A DNA stretch of 27,446 nt from Thermoplasmatota archaeon (GCA_023489425.1 JAMDCG010000002.1:1-27446), one strand, 5' to 3'; counted from the first letter of the stretch, positions 1-7,749 are shown. The notes: generated by a model not told the origin, from the sequence alone. Program-made: numbers and translations.

Positions 1-1184
1 CAAGGGGCACATCACTTAAGAAGAGTGATATTGACATATTCATACAGTTCTCAAGTGAATATGATAAAAAGCAGCTAGAAAGTTACGGTCTTGATATTGG
101 ATTTAAGGTGATAGGTGATGGAGTGGCAAAATATGCTGAGCATCCATATGTATCAGGGTTTGTGGATAACATAAAAGTAGATATAGTGCCGTGCTACAGG
201 ATGAAAATCGGTGAAAGAACAAGGTCATCGGTTGATAGAACTCCACTTCATACAGAATTCTTAAACTCCGTCATGAATGACGAAGAACGGGATCAGGCAA
301 TCATTTTAAAACTATTTCTCAAAAGGATTGGTGTATATGGTTCTGAACTAAGAACAGAAGGATTTTCGGGATATGTTTCAGAATTATGTATCTACTATCA
401 TAAGACGTTTGAAAACTTTCTCCGGTTTGTAAGAGAATCAAGAGGTCAACTGGTAATCGGTCCTAAATTATCAGAATTTGATTCACCTGTAATACTTATG
501 GATCCAGTTGATAGTAAGAGGAATGCGGCATCGGCAGTGAGTAAGAAATCACTTTCTATTCTTAGAATTGCCTCTTCACTTTATCTGGAAAACCCTGAGC
601 CAGATTTCATAGATCTAGAAAATGTCAGCAATATAGAAAGAGAAATTCTGGATAGAAAAACATATCTTCTTTTACTGGAATTAAAAAGGCCAGACTTAAT
701 TGATGATATTCTCTATCCACAAATAGAGCTAATGAAGAGAAACCTCGCAAGTTTTGCTCAGCGAGAGGATTTTACATTGATGAATACATTTAGTTCAGCT
801 AACGAAAAGACAATACAGGTACTTCTAGAACTTCAGACGGGTTCATTGCCAGGAGTAAAAATTCACGTGGGACCTCCTGCAGATAATCCTAATGCAGTGA
901 AATTTTATGAGAAATACAAAAGCGACCCATTGGTTTTAAGAGGGCCGTATGTGAAAAATGATAGGATATATGTGGAGTTGAAAAGGGATGAAACTGACTT
1001 CAAGATCATTCTCAAAAGTCAGCTAAAAAACATAAACTTTGGTCACAACCTCAATTTTCTGAAAGAAAAAATCAGGATTTATACGTCCAGGGAGAAGGTC
1101 TTATCATCTATGGTCTACCATGATTTTATCTCAGTTCAGGAGCCGCCTGATCTATCCTCCAGAAAAAATCTCGAGAAAAAGTAG
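1..1184 (+). CDS. cca: CCA-adding enzyme (archaeal tRNA nucleotidyltransferase, class I), 5' truncated
   Basis: Adds the 3'-CCA end to tRNA in the cytoplasm using CTP and ATP. The reading frame is open from base 3, upstream of the first possible start, and already begins inside the nucleotidyltransferase signature: RGTSLKKSDIDIFIQF carries the two metal-binding aspartates (DID). The third carboxylate lies in VDIVPCY, just after base 175. The tail/substrate-binding segment characteristic of the archaeal enzyme follows (GVYGSELRTEGFSGYVSEL). 393 residues are visible; archaeal homologues are usually about 440-460, so roughly 50-60 N-terminal residues lie outside the window. Its last 33 bases overlap the end of the convergent ubiquitin-like gene. 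The nearby tRNA-Gln gene does not encode CCA and would be a substrate. Confidence 0.95.
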   Translation, partial: RGTSLKKSDIDIFIQFSSEYDKKQLESYGLDIGFKVIGDGVAKYAEHPYVSGFVDNIKVDIVPCYRMKIGERTRSSVDRTPLHTEFLNSVMNDEERDQAIILKLFLKRIGVYGSELRTEGFSGYVSELCIYYHKTFENFLRFVRESRGQLVIGPKLSEFDSPVILMDPVDSKRNAASAVSKKSLSILRIASSLYLENPEPDFIDLENVSNIEREILDRKTYLLLLELKRPDLIDDILYPQIELMKRNLASFAQREDFTLMNTFSSANEKTIQVLLELQTGSLPGVKIHVGPPADNPNAVKFYEKYKSDPLVLRGPYVKNDRIYVELKRDETDFKIILKSQLKNINFGHNLNFLKEKIRIYTSREKVLSSMVYHDFISVQEPPDLSSRKNLEKK

Positions 1185-1346
1185 ATCCTGATCCGGAGAT
1201 ACAATAACATCTCTGGTTACCGGTGTCCCGTTGAGGAGATACACAAATCTTTCATCTGAGATGCCAAGCCTCTCCATTACCTCTCCAACGGAACAGGACT
1301 GTTCCAGTTTCTCCGATCTGCTTTGTCTACCAACAATTCTTATCAT
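1152..1346 (-). CDS. Ubiquitin-like sulfur carrier / small archaeal modifier protein (ThiS/MoaD/Urm1 family)
   Basis: A 64-residue beta-grasp-type protein ending in Ser-Gly-Gly. The C-terminal di-glycine is the hallmark of ThiS, MoaD, Urm1 and SAMP proteins, which are adenylated by an E1-like enzyme and then carry sulfur as a thiocarboxylate or are conjugated to lysines. Internal pattern: SVGEVMERLGI (helix), FVYLLNGTPVTRD (strand-turn), then LLFLEIFSGG, the usual '...D.v.i.p..GG' ending. The ATG is preceded by GAGGT (1351-1355) at 4-base spacing. That site lies almost directly after the 3' end of tRNA-Gln, so the two genes are probably on one transcript. The 3' end overlaps cca by 33 bases tail to tail. 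The family call is good; which role it serves (thiamine, molybdopterin, tRNA thiolation or protein modification) cannot be decided from sequence. Confidence 0.82.
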   Translation of the reverse strand: MIRIVGRQSRSEKLEQSCSVGEVMERLGISDERFVYLLNGTPVTRDVIVSPDQDLLFLEIFSGG

Positions 1347-1350
1347 ATCA

Positions 1351-1355
1351 ACCTC
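1351..1355 (-). promoter_or_regulatory. Shine-Dalgarno site of the ubiquitin-like gene
   Basis: Minus-strand GAGGT, 4 bases before the ATG at 1346 and 2 bases after the tRNA-Gln 3' end. A good SD with no room for its own promoter implies that the gene is read as an internal cistron after tRNA processing. Confidence 0.65.
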
Positions 1356-1357
1356 GA

Positions 1358-1430
1358 TAGCCCCGGGCAGATTCGAACTGCCGTCATCGGATCCAAAGTC
1401 CGGTATGCTTGGCCACTACACCACGGAGCT
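1358..1430 (-). tRNA. tRNA-Gln (anticodon UUG)
   Basis: A full cloverleaf folds on the minus strand. The acceptor stem is AGCTCCG with CGGGGCT plus discriminator A; the 1-72 pair is A-U, as expected for archaeal tRNA-Gln, which is charged through Glu-tRNA-Gln and GatDE. The D arm contains TAGTGGCCAAG. The anticodon loop is CTTTGGA, giving anticodon TTG. The T arm is GGCAG-TTCGAAT-CTGCC. There is no intron, and CCA is not encoded (TCG follows). The anticodon stem has a C27-A43 mismatch. The gene lies 26 bases after the ferredoxin stop and 11 bases before the ubiquitin-like gene, all on the same strand. Confidence 0.95.
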
Positions 1431-1440
1431 AAGCTATCTT

Positions 1441-1456
1441 AAAAATAATAAAAAAA
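1441..1456 (-). terminator. T-rich stretch after ferredoxin; terminator or box A of tRNA-Gln
   Basis: On the minus strand the ferredoxin stop is followed at once by six T, then TATTATTTTT, ending about 10 bases before the tRNA. Archaeal termination commonly uses such T tracts. The same AT-rich block sits where a box A for the tRNA could lie. Either reading is possible. Confidence 0.35.
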
Positions 1457-1888
1457 TTATGGGGTTATTTTAATTGCTCTTGTTGGGCAAACACTTTCAC
1501 AGGCCATACAGAATATGCATTCATTTTCTCTTACTGGGTCGCATTTATCTGTTCTGTATTTTTCATAAAGCTGCTTGTCTCCCTTTATGTCCTTATCATT
1601 ACCAGTACCCATCTGTCCAGGGTTCAGTTCCCACTCATATAAACTGACTGGGCAGACATCCATGCAGGCCCCATCGGCTATACATGTTTCCCAGTCAATT
1701 GCAACCTTAGTGCCATGTATTCCATTCTTTGTGGGATATGGTTTTCCATCTGCATCGGTCCTCTGTTTGCCCTCTGCCCTAACATCATGGTCATGATGCT
1801 TACCTGTTACAGGATAGTTCTCCGTGTCTTCAGCAAAATTTTCATCTATTGGTTTTGGTTTGTAATCCAGATCTTCGAGTTTTACCAC
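1457..1888 (-). CDS. zfx: Zinc-containing 7Fe/8Fe ferredoxin
   Basis: Soluble electron carrier for 2-oxoacid:ferredoxin oxidoreductases and other central redox enzymes in thermoacidophilic archaea. 143 residues. The N-terminal extension holds HHDH (31-34) and H58, the His cluster that, with an Asp in the core, binds structural zinc in Sulfolobus/Thermoplasma ferredoxins. The core has C69-IADGA-C75-MDV-C79-P, where an Asp replaces the second Cys, as in [3Fe-4S] or convertible sites. It is followed by C124-IFC-MAC-ESVCP for the [4Fe-4S] site. An extra Cys is present at 116. The start is GTG (1886-1888) with GGTGAT (1892-1897) just upstream, matching the archaeal anti-SD. An AT-rich box lies near 1919-1928. 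tRNA-Gln follows on the same strand. Confidence 0.93.
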   Translation of the reverse strand: MVKLEDLDYKPKPIDENFAEDTENYPVTGKHHDHDVRAEGKQRTDADGKPYPTKNGIHGTKVAIDWETCIADGACMDVCPVSLYEWELNPGQMGTGNDKDIKGDKQLYEKYRTDKCDPVRENECIFCMACESVCPTRAIKITP

Positions 1889-2114
1889 CTAATCACCTAA
1901 ACCCATATTATTAGAATGTTATTTAACGTTTGTGAGCTATATTAATTTTAGACAAAAAGTTACTGAAGATTGAATGAATTCTTGAGAATCTAGAATTTAT
2001 TTTTAGTGGAAGTTTGCCGCCAATAGGATTATCCATGAATTTCTTGTTTGAATCAAAAAATCTAAAACACAAGTTCTTTTGAAGTTTTGTTTACGAAAAC
2101 TATAAAAGATTGTT

Positions 2115-2124
2115 GATATATTTT
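2115..2124 (+). promoter_or_regulatory. Box A (TATA) of purM
   Basis: GATATATTTT centred about 28 bases before the purM ATG, so the transcript would start at or just before the start codon. A second candidate, CTATAAAAG, lies about 20 bases further upstream. The 260-base gap 1889-2148 contains the divergent zfx and purM promoters; I see no gene or RNA structure in the rest of it. Confidence 0.5.
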
Positions 2125-2148
2125 TAACTCATAATGTAATAAGGGAAC

Positions 2149-3165
2149 ATGAAAGGATCCTCTGACAAGGTTTTAGACAGAAAGGGTATAGGGGAATTCG
2201 TCAGCACTCTGGTTAGGCAACTAAAATACAGAAGGGATGATTTCAAGGTAATGGGTCCAAGTGGAGGATTTACCTCTCTGATTGATCTTGGAAATATTGC
2301 ACTGGCTTTTAATACAGATGGTGTTGGAACCAAGGTTTTGTTAGCTGCAGAAGCAAATAAGTGGGAAGGTATAGGAATAGATTGTGTCGCAATGAATGTT
2401 AATGATACAATAACAATTGGGGCAGAACCCATCGCAATGGTAGATTACGTATCTCTTAGGGACACAGATATAAACATTGCAAAGGAAATTGGTGTCGGCC
2501 TGAATGTGGGTGCACAAATGGCCAACATCTCTATTGTAGGTGGTGAAACTGCCCTCATTCCCGATCTTGTAAGAGAAATTGACGTTTCAGGATCGGTGAT
2601 TGGGATAGCTCAAAAAAACCAGATAACCACAGGAGAAACAATCAAAGAAGGGGATCTTGTTTACAGTTTACAGAGCAGTGGCATTCATTCAAACGGATTT
2701 ACCACAGTTAGAAAAATCATAAAAGAACAGGGACTAACAATGGACGAAACATTTCCAGGATACAATAAGAAGGTATCAGACGTTTTACTGGAACCCACCA
2801 GAATTTACGTGAGGGAAATTCTAGATATAATTAACCTTGTCGATATTAAAGGCATGGCGAACATTACTGGGGGTGGCTTTAAGAATCTTGTGAGAATGAA
2901 AGATATGAAATATGTAATAGATGACCCTGTTGAACCACAACCCGTTTTTTCCACGTTAATGGATCTTGGAAATTTATCATATTCTGAAATGTATGAGATA
3001 TTTAACATGGGAACTGGTTACGTGGTGGTTATCGATGCCGAGAGTAAACATGATTTTGTAAGTACACTCAGAAATCGCTTATCCATAAGAGAGATCGGTC
3101 ACGTAGAAAATGGATCAGGTATTGAGATACCAAAATATGGTGTAAACCTGAAGGATTACTACTAA
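2149..3165 (+). CDS. purM: Phosphoribosylformylglycinamidine cyclo-ligase (AIR synthase)
   Basis: Fifth step of purine synthesis: ATP-dependent closure of FGAM to 5-aminoimidazole ribonucleotide. 338 residues, the usual PurM length. Visible signatures are DGVGTK (57-62) in the N-terminal dimer/ATP-binding domain, CVAMNVNDTITIGAEP, SIVGGETALIPD, and the C-terminal domain with GIHSNGFT and ANITGGGFKN. The gene is single in its strand block: convergent with the photolyase (10-base gap) and divergent from zfx. No other pur gene is next to it. The ATG lies just under a box A, with only a weak GGGA before it. Confidence 0.95.
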   Translation: MKGSSDKVLDRKGIGEFVSTLVRQLKYRRDDFKVMGPSGGFTSLIDLGNIALAFNTDGVGTKVLLAAEANKWEGIGIDCVAMNVNDTITIGAEPIAMVDYVSLRDTDINIAKEIGVGLNVGAQMANISIVGGETALIPDLVREIDVSGSVIGIAQKNQITTGETIKEGDLVYSLQSSGIHSNGFTTVRKIIKEQGLTMDETFPGYNKKVSDVLLEPTRIYVREILDIINLVDIKGMANITGGGFKNLVRMKDMKYVIDDPVEPQPVFSTLMDLGNLSYSEMYEIFNMGTGYVVVIDAESKHDFVSTLRNRLSIREIGHVENGSGIEIPKYGVNLKDYY

Positions 3166-3175
3166 ACTGTACCTA

Positions 3176-4528
3176 CTAATTTTTATCCACTTGCAATTTT
3201 TCAGTTCTTTTGAATTCCCTATATATCGAAAGTGATTCCTTTCGCATTTCTCTGTATTTTATTTCAGATCTTCTGTATTTCTTACATTGCTTTTCGTCAC
3301 TGTTTTCTGGATCATGAATAAATTCAACAGGGCAAGCATCTAGTTCTTTAACCCATTTCTTTATAAATTCTCCATTGGGATCAATTTCAATGCTATTCTT
3401 TAAGGGATTGAATATCCTAAAGAATGGCCATGAAAAGTCAGAGCAGCCACTGACCCATTGCCATGATGAATAATTGTTTGCCTCATCGGCATCCACAAGA
3501 GTATCCATGAACCATTCAGCACCGTAAGTCCATTTTATAAGGTACAATTTTGTCAGGAAATCAGATACTAAAAGCCTTTTCCTATTATCAATCCAGCCTG
3601 TTTCCCACAATTTTCTCATGCTGCCATCAATTATGGGAAAACCAGTTTTTCCCTCTTTCCAGTTGATCAGCCTATCCCAATGTCCTGACCACGGAAAATT
3701 TTCCATCTTCTCATTTATGGACAGTATATTGCTGTATTGCCTTCTGGCATAGGAACAATAGAAGAACTCTCTCCATAAAAGATTTCTTCTAATTTTATCA
3801 ACTCCTTCACTTTCCTTACCTGAAAGTTTTTTCCATAATCTCTTTACATTGATCTGCCCATGCCTTATATATGGGGAGAGTTCGGTATTCTTCTTTTCCC
3901 GATTGCCCTCTAACCAATTCTTTAAAGTCAGGTTTGCCGCACTTTCTGAGGTGTCCCAATATTTTGCCAAATTTCTTTCCCATGATGAAAATTCTATTTT
4001 CCCATTTGTTCCTTCAGTCTCGTGAAACTCCGGTAAGTCTGTGGAGTCCTCTTCACCATAATCAAATCTCATTTCATTTGTTGTTTTGAAGAATTGCCCG
4101 AAATTTCCAAAATTAATCTTAATAGTTGAAATCATTTCGTCTGATAGAAGGTTGTTAGGTTCATACATTTTATTTTCTATCCCTCTGCTTAAGAAATAGT
4201 CATTGATTTCATTAAAAGCATATTTCACCCTTGGGAATGGAATTTTTTGGGAAACTATTCTTTCAATTTTATTCACGTTAATAATTTCTTTTAAAACAGG
4301 AATATAGCTTCCAGAGCTTTCAACAATGGGTATTCTTTCTATTCCGATTTTATTGGCCAGGTTAGTGAGACTGCTTTTTACCCACCAAAGACTCGCACCA
4401 CTAAGTTTCTCAAGCTTTGAATCCTTCAAAAAAATTGGGAAAATTATGTCATCTTTCTTATTTGCGTCTTGAAGAATCTTGTTATCCTCTAGCCGCAGAT
4501 CGTGTGACAGAATGTAAAGAGTACGCAC
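3176..4528 (-). CDS. phr: Class I deoxyribodipyrimidine photolyase (FAD blue-light DNA repair enzyme)
   Basis: Splits UV-induced cyclobutane pyrimidine dimers by light-driven electron transfer from FADH-. 450 residues, normal length. The N-terminal alpha/beta antenna domain starts LYILSHDLRLEDN; the C-terminal FAD domain contains ELSPYIRHGQIN, LLWREFFY, TGFPIIDGSMRKLW and NNYSSWQW...FFRIFNP. By alignment to the E. coli enzyme from memory, the tryptophan triad is intact (W280, W333, W356 for 306, 359, 382), and N351 and D346 match N378 and D372. The usual GWMHNR is GWIDNR (Asp at 314). The protein is divergent, with many Lys/Asn residues. Start is GTG (4526-4528) with no SD. A cryptochrome role cannot be excluded. 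Confidence 0.9.
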   Translation of the reverse strand: MRTLYILSHDLRLEDNKILQDANKKDDIIFPIFLKDSKLEKLSGASLWWVKSSLTNLANKIGIERIPIVESSGSYIPVLKEIINVNKIERIVSQKIPFPRVKYAFNEINDYFLSRGIENKMYEPNNLLSDEMISTIKINFGNFGQFFKTTNEMRFDYGEEDSTDLPEFHETEGTNGKIEFSSWERNLAKYWDTSESAANLTLKNWLEGNREKKNTELSPYIRHGQINVKRLWKKLSGKESEGVDKIRRNLLWREFFYCSYARRQYSNILSINEKMENFPWSGHWDRLINWKEGKTGFPIIDGSMRKLWETGWIDNRKRLLVSDFLTKLYLIKWTYGAEWFMDTLVDADEANNYSSWQWVSGCSDFSWPFFRIFNPLKNSIEIDPNGEFIKKWVKELDACPVEFIHDPENSDEKQCKKYRRSEIKYREMRKESLSIYREFKRTEKLQVDKN

Positions 4529-4558
4529 ATTATGGTGATAAGGGAATGATTAATAAAG

Positions 4559-4566
4559 TTAATAAA
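4559..4566 (+). promoter_or_regulatory. Box A of the small NifX-like gene
   Basis: TTAATAAA centred about 25 bases before the ATG at 4587. This predicts a leaderless transcript beginning at that ATG and argues against the in-frame TTG at 4572. Confidence 0.45.
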
Positions 4567-4586
4567 CGAATTTGGCATGGACATTT

Positions 4587-4937
4587 ATGAAGGTTATAGC
4601 AGTAGTAGACGAAGAAGATGTGCTTACTCCTCTAGAGTATGGTAATACAATTGTGGAGATAGACACTGAAACAAAACAGAAGAAGTTCTATGAGAACCCG
4701 GGCTTCGGGTCACCGTTCCAGGGAAAAGAAAGGGCAATGGCTGGAATTCTGACACTTAATGCAGATGCAATTATTGTCAAGGAAGGAGTCCTATGCCCTG
4801 GATCATACATGATGTCTAAGGGAAAGATGAAATACATTCCTGTGGAAGAAGAGAAATTACAGGAGATAGAACCAAAACTTAACGATATTGCAAAAAATGC
4901 TACACCTGAGCTTGATTTCAACATATACAGGGAATAA
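4587..4937 (+). CDS. Small conserved-type protein, possible NifX/NifB-like (dinitrogenase cofactor) fold
   Basis: 116 residues from the ATG at 4587; an in-frame TTG at 4572 would add five, but box A placement favours the ATG. I do not recognise a specific gene. The order of elements (MKVIAVVDEEDVLTPLEYGNT, then an IDTETKQ strand, ENPG, a conserved-looking GKERAMAGILTLNADAIIVKEG block, and C-terminal KMKYIPVEEEKL) resembles the RNase-H-like fold of NifX/MTH1175 proteins, which bind iron-molybdenum or iron-sulfur cofactors. That similarity is weak and by eye. One Cys only (VLCPGSY). It is the only plus-strand gene between the photolyase, from which it is divergent, and aconitase, with which it is convergent. 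No nitrogenase genes are in view, so a nitrogen-fixation role is not implied. Confidence 0.6.
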   Translation: MKVIAVVDEEDVLTPLEYGNTIVEIDTETKQKKFYENPGFGSPFQGKERAMAGILTLNADAIIVKEGVLCPGSYMMSKGKMKYIPVEEEKLQEIEPKLNDIAKNATPELDFNIYRE

Positions 4938-4951
4938 ACAAATTTACAAAC

Positions 4952-4966
4952 CTTAATTTTTTAAAA
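4952..4966. terminator. AT-rich bidirectional terminator-like sequence between convergent genes
   Basis: TTAATTTTTTAAAAA lies in the 75-base gap between the NifX-like gene and the aconitase stop and gives T-rich RNA on both strands. No strong stem is seen. The call rests on position and composition only. Confidence 0.35.
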
Positions 4967-5012
4967 ACTTTAATTTTGGCAGTATTTCTTTCAGATTGCT
5001 ATTAAAAAAAAT

Positions 5013-7700
5013 TTATAGAAGTTTCCTCATAACATTCTGAAGGATTCCTCCGTTATTGAAATATTTCACTTCCACTGGAGTGTCAAGTCTTATTTCAACC
5101 TCAATTTTTCCATCTTTTCCATCTTTCTTCTTGAAACTCAGTGTTGCAGAAGCATGTGGGGAAAGTTTTTCTGGCAATTTTAGATCAAAGTTTGAAAATG
5201 GATCTATGTTCAATGATTCAAAATTATCCTTTCCTTTGAATTGAAGTGGAAGAACTCCCATCCCCACAAGGTTGCTTCTATGAATTCTTTCGTAGCTTTC
5301 GGCGACAACAGCCTTCACGCCAAGAAGATAAGGTCCTTTGGCCGCCCAGTCTCTTGAGGAACCAGTTCCATATTCCTTTCCTGCGAATACAATTGAACAG
5401 TTTCCATCCTTAATATAATCCATTGAAGCATCGAATATCCACACATCCTCACTTGCAGTTTCCTTCTTTGTGTATGGGCCAACCTGTGATGCCATCTTAT
5501 TGGAAATTCTGTTGTTTCCAAAAGTTCCACGCATCATTACCTCATGGTTTCCTCTTCTTGAACCAAAGGAGTTGAAATCTTCAGGTTTAACACCATTATC
5601 AATAAGGTACTTACCGGCTGGACTGGCCTTAGATATGGAACCAGCAGGAGATATGTGGTCAGTCGTTACTGAATCTCCGAAAACAGCAAGGCATTTCAGT
5701 CCTTTTATATCTCTGACATAATTAGGCAACTTCGATGAAAAGTTTTCAAAAAATGGGGGGTTCTTGATATAAGTACTTTTATTATCCCATTTATAAAGAT
5801 CACCCTCCGGAGCATCCATTTCATTCCATAATTCACTAAATCCATAGACATTTGAATAGTTTTTTTGATAAAGATCTTCCTTAAGAACACTGGAAATAAC
5901 GGTGTTAATCTCCTGGTCTGATGGCCATATATCCTTCAGAAATACGTCATTTCCATTCTTATCCTTTCCAATAGGCTCTTTTCTCAGGTTTATATTAATT
6001 GTTCCTGCAAGTGCAAAGGCAACTACCAGTGGTGGTGACATAAGATAATTTGCCTTCACATTTCTGTGTATTCTTGCTTCAAAGTTTCGATTGCCTGAAA
6101 GTACTGAGACTGTATAAAGATCATTATTAACGATTGCATCTTCAATGGTTTTTTCAAGGGGTCCACTGTTTCCTATGCAGGTTGTACATCCAAATCCAAC
6201 CAGATCAAATCCAAGTTTGTTAAGATATTGTTGTAATCCACTCTTCTCAAGATACTGGGATACGACCCTTGATCCCGGTGCCAAACTCGTCTTAACCTTT
6301 GGGTTAACAGTAAGCCCGAGGTCAACGGCCTTCTTTGCCAGAAGTCCGGCTCCTACCATCACTCTTGGATTAGAAGTGTTTGTGCAGCTTGTGATGGCGG
6401 CAATCACTACGTCACCATCTGTTAGATCCACATTTTTTCCCTTAAGCTTTACAGATGCAGTCTTCAAAGACACCTGAACCTGCCCGTTCTTACTATCCTT
6501 ATGTGATTCTCCTGAAGACTCAAGGAACTTAAGGAAGGATGTTTCAGAATTCTCAAGCTTCACCATCTGCTGTGGTAGTTTTGGTCCTGCAATGGTGCTT
6601 TCTATCTGTTCAAGATCAAGATCAATTACTTCTGAATACTGAATATTATTTTGCACACCATACATTCCCTGTGCTTTCATGTACTCCCTGACAAGTTCTA
6701 TGTGTTCCTTTTCTCTTCCTGTCAGTTCAAGATATGAGATTGTTTCATCATCCACTGGAAACAAAGCACAGGTTGCACCATACTCTGGACACATGTTAGA
6801 CAGGGTTGCCCTGTCAGGAAGTGCAAGATGTTTGACGCCTTCTCCATAAAACTCTACAAACTTTCCAACGACATTGCTTCTTCTCAGCAACTCAGTCAGT
6901 GTCAATACCACATCTGTTGCAGTTACTCCCTCCTTTGGCTTACCGTGAAGATTAACGCCCACTACTTTTGGTGAGAGAAATGTTACTGGCTGGCCCAGCA
7001 TAGCTGCTTCTGCCTCAATACCACCAACCCCCCATCCAAGGATTCCAAGACCATTGATCATTGTGGTGTGTGAATCTGTTCCTACCAGGGAATCAAAGTA
7101 GGCAGTCCTTTTTCCATCTTTCTCTGATACCTGCACAACCTTTCCAAGAAACTCCAGATTCACCTGATGCACTATACCTGTAGATGGTGGAACTATCCTC
7201 AAATTTTTCATGGATTTCTGTGCCCACTTCAAAAACCTGTATCTCTCCTTATTTCTTTCAAATTCCTTTTGTGAATTCTTCCTGAGGGCGTCTTCTGTAC
7301 CATAATAGTCTACCTGTACAGAGTGATCTATTACTAGATCCACAGGAACAATTGGCTCTATCTTCTCTGGATCTTCTCCCAGTTTTCTGAAAGCCTCTCT
7401 CATTGAAGCCAGATCTACAACTGCAGGAACCCCAGTAAAATCCTGCATTAAAACCCTTGCTACTGTGAAGGGGATTTCAAAGTCACCGGGATTTGATGGG
7501 GTCCTTGAAAATATATTCTTTAGATCCTCCTCCCTTATGGATTCTCCGTCAAAATTTCTCACCATTGCTTCCATGATGATCCTTATGCTCATAGGAACCC
7601 TGTCTATATTTGGCACTTCCTTCTTAAGCTTTTTCAGTGATACAATACTGTATTTTTTATTTGCAACTTCTATCTGATCATAAAACTCTTCTTTTCTCAT
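5013..7700 (-). CDS. acnA: Aconitate hydratase (AcnA/IRP type)
   Basis: Citrate-isocitrate isomerisation in the TCA cycle via a [4Fe-4S] cluster. 895 residues, typical for the AcnA/IRP1 class. Cluster ligands are visible at C439 (ITSCTNTSNP), C505 and C508 (GCTTCIGNSG). Other core motifs include VGTDSHTTMINGLGILGWGVGG, MCPEYGAT, and the swivelling domain with GDSVTTDHISPAG, GSRRGNHEVMMRGTF and EYGTGSSRDWAAKG. An in-frame TTG at 7721 would add seven residues. I chose the ATG at 7698-7700 because the box A inside 7737-7749 would place the RNA start near 7717, downstream of that TTG. Divergent from tricorn protease. Confidence 0.96.
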   Translation of the reverse strand: MRKEEFYDQIEVANKKYSIVSLKKLKKEVPNIDRVPMSIRIIMEAMVRNFDGESIREEDLKNIFSRTPSNPGDFEIPFTVARVLMQDFTGVPAVVDLASMREAFRKLGEDPEKIEPIVPVDLVIDHSVQVDYYGTEDALRKNSQKEFERNKERYRFLKWAQKSMKNLRIVPPSTGIVHQVNLEFLGKVVQVSEKDGKRTAYFDSLVGTDSHTTMINGLGILGWGVGGIEAEAAMLGQPVTFLSPKVVGVNLHGKPKEGVTATDVVLTLTELLRRSNVVGKFVEFYGEGVKHLALPDRATLSNMCPEYGATCALFPVDDETISYLELTGREKEHIELVREYMKAQGMYGVQNNIQYSEVIDLDLEQIESTIAGPKLPQQMVKLENSETSFLKFLESSGESHKDSKNGQVQVSLKTASVKLKGKNVDLTDGDVVIAAITSCTNTSNPRVMVGAGLLAKKAVDLGLTVNPKVKTSLAPGSRVVSQYLEKSGLQQYLNKLGFDLVGFGCTTCIGNSGPLEKTIEDAIVNNDLYTVSVLSGNRNFEARIHRNVKANYLMSPPLVVAFALAGTININLRKEPIGKDKNGNDVFLKDIWPSDQEINTVISSVLKEDLYQKNYSNVYGFSELWNEMDAPEGDLYKWDNKSTYIKNPPFFENFSSKLPNYVRDIKGLKCLAVFGDSVTTDHISPAGSISKASPAGKYLIDNGVKPEDFNSFGSRRGNHEVMMRGTFGNNRISNKMASQVGPYTKKETASEDVWIFDASMDYIKDGNCSIVFAGKEYGTGSSRDWAAKGPYLLGVKAVVAESYERIHRSNLVGMGVLPLQFKGKDNFESLNIDPFSNFDLKLPEKLSPHASATLSFKKKDGKDGKIEVEIRLDTPVEVKYFNNGGILQNVMRKLL

Positions 7701-7736
7701 ATTTCTAGATGTTAAACTCAATTATAAGTTTTGAAA

Positions 7737-7749
7737 GTATTTTAAATAC
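7737..7749 (-). promoter_or_regulatory. 13-base palindrome containing the acnA box A
   Basis: GTATTTTAAATAC is a perfect inverted repeat (6+1+6) and also a good box A. It is centred about 43 bases before the acnA ATG. A palindrome over a TATA element could be an operator, though short AT palindromes also arise by chance. Confidence 0.45.

Noticed and set aside
1231..1473. 80-residue plus-strand ORF across the tRNA and the ubiquitin-like gene
   Set aside because: It runs antisense through a complete tRNA and another supported gene; the open frame is incidental.
1889..2148. Small gene or structured RNA in the longest intergenic gap
   Set aside because: Only very short frames (under 10 codons) and AT-rich promoter-like sequence are visible; no convincing stem or C/D-box motif pair.
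2124..2432. 102-residue minus-strand ORF over the start of purM
   Set aside because: It is a shadow of PurM, whose DGVGTK and neighbouring motifs explain conservation here.
6145..6477. 110-residue plus-strand ORF inside aconitase
   Set aside because: It is antisense to a continuous, well-conserved coding region containing the iron-sulfur cysteine motifs, and its composition is that of a shadow frame with no start signals.
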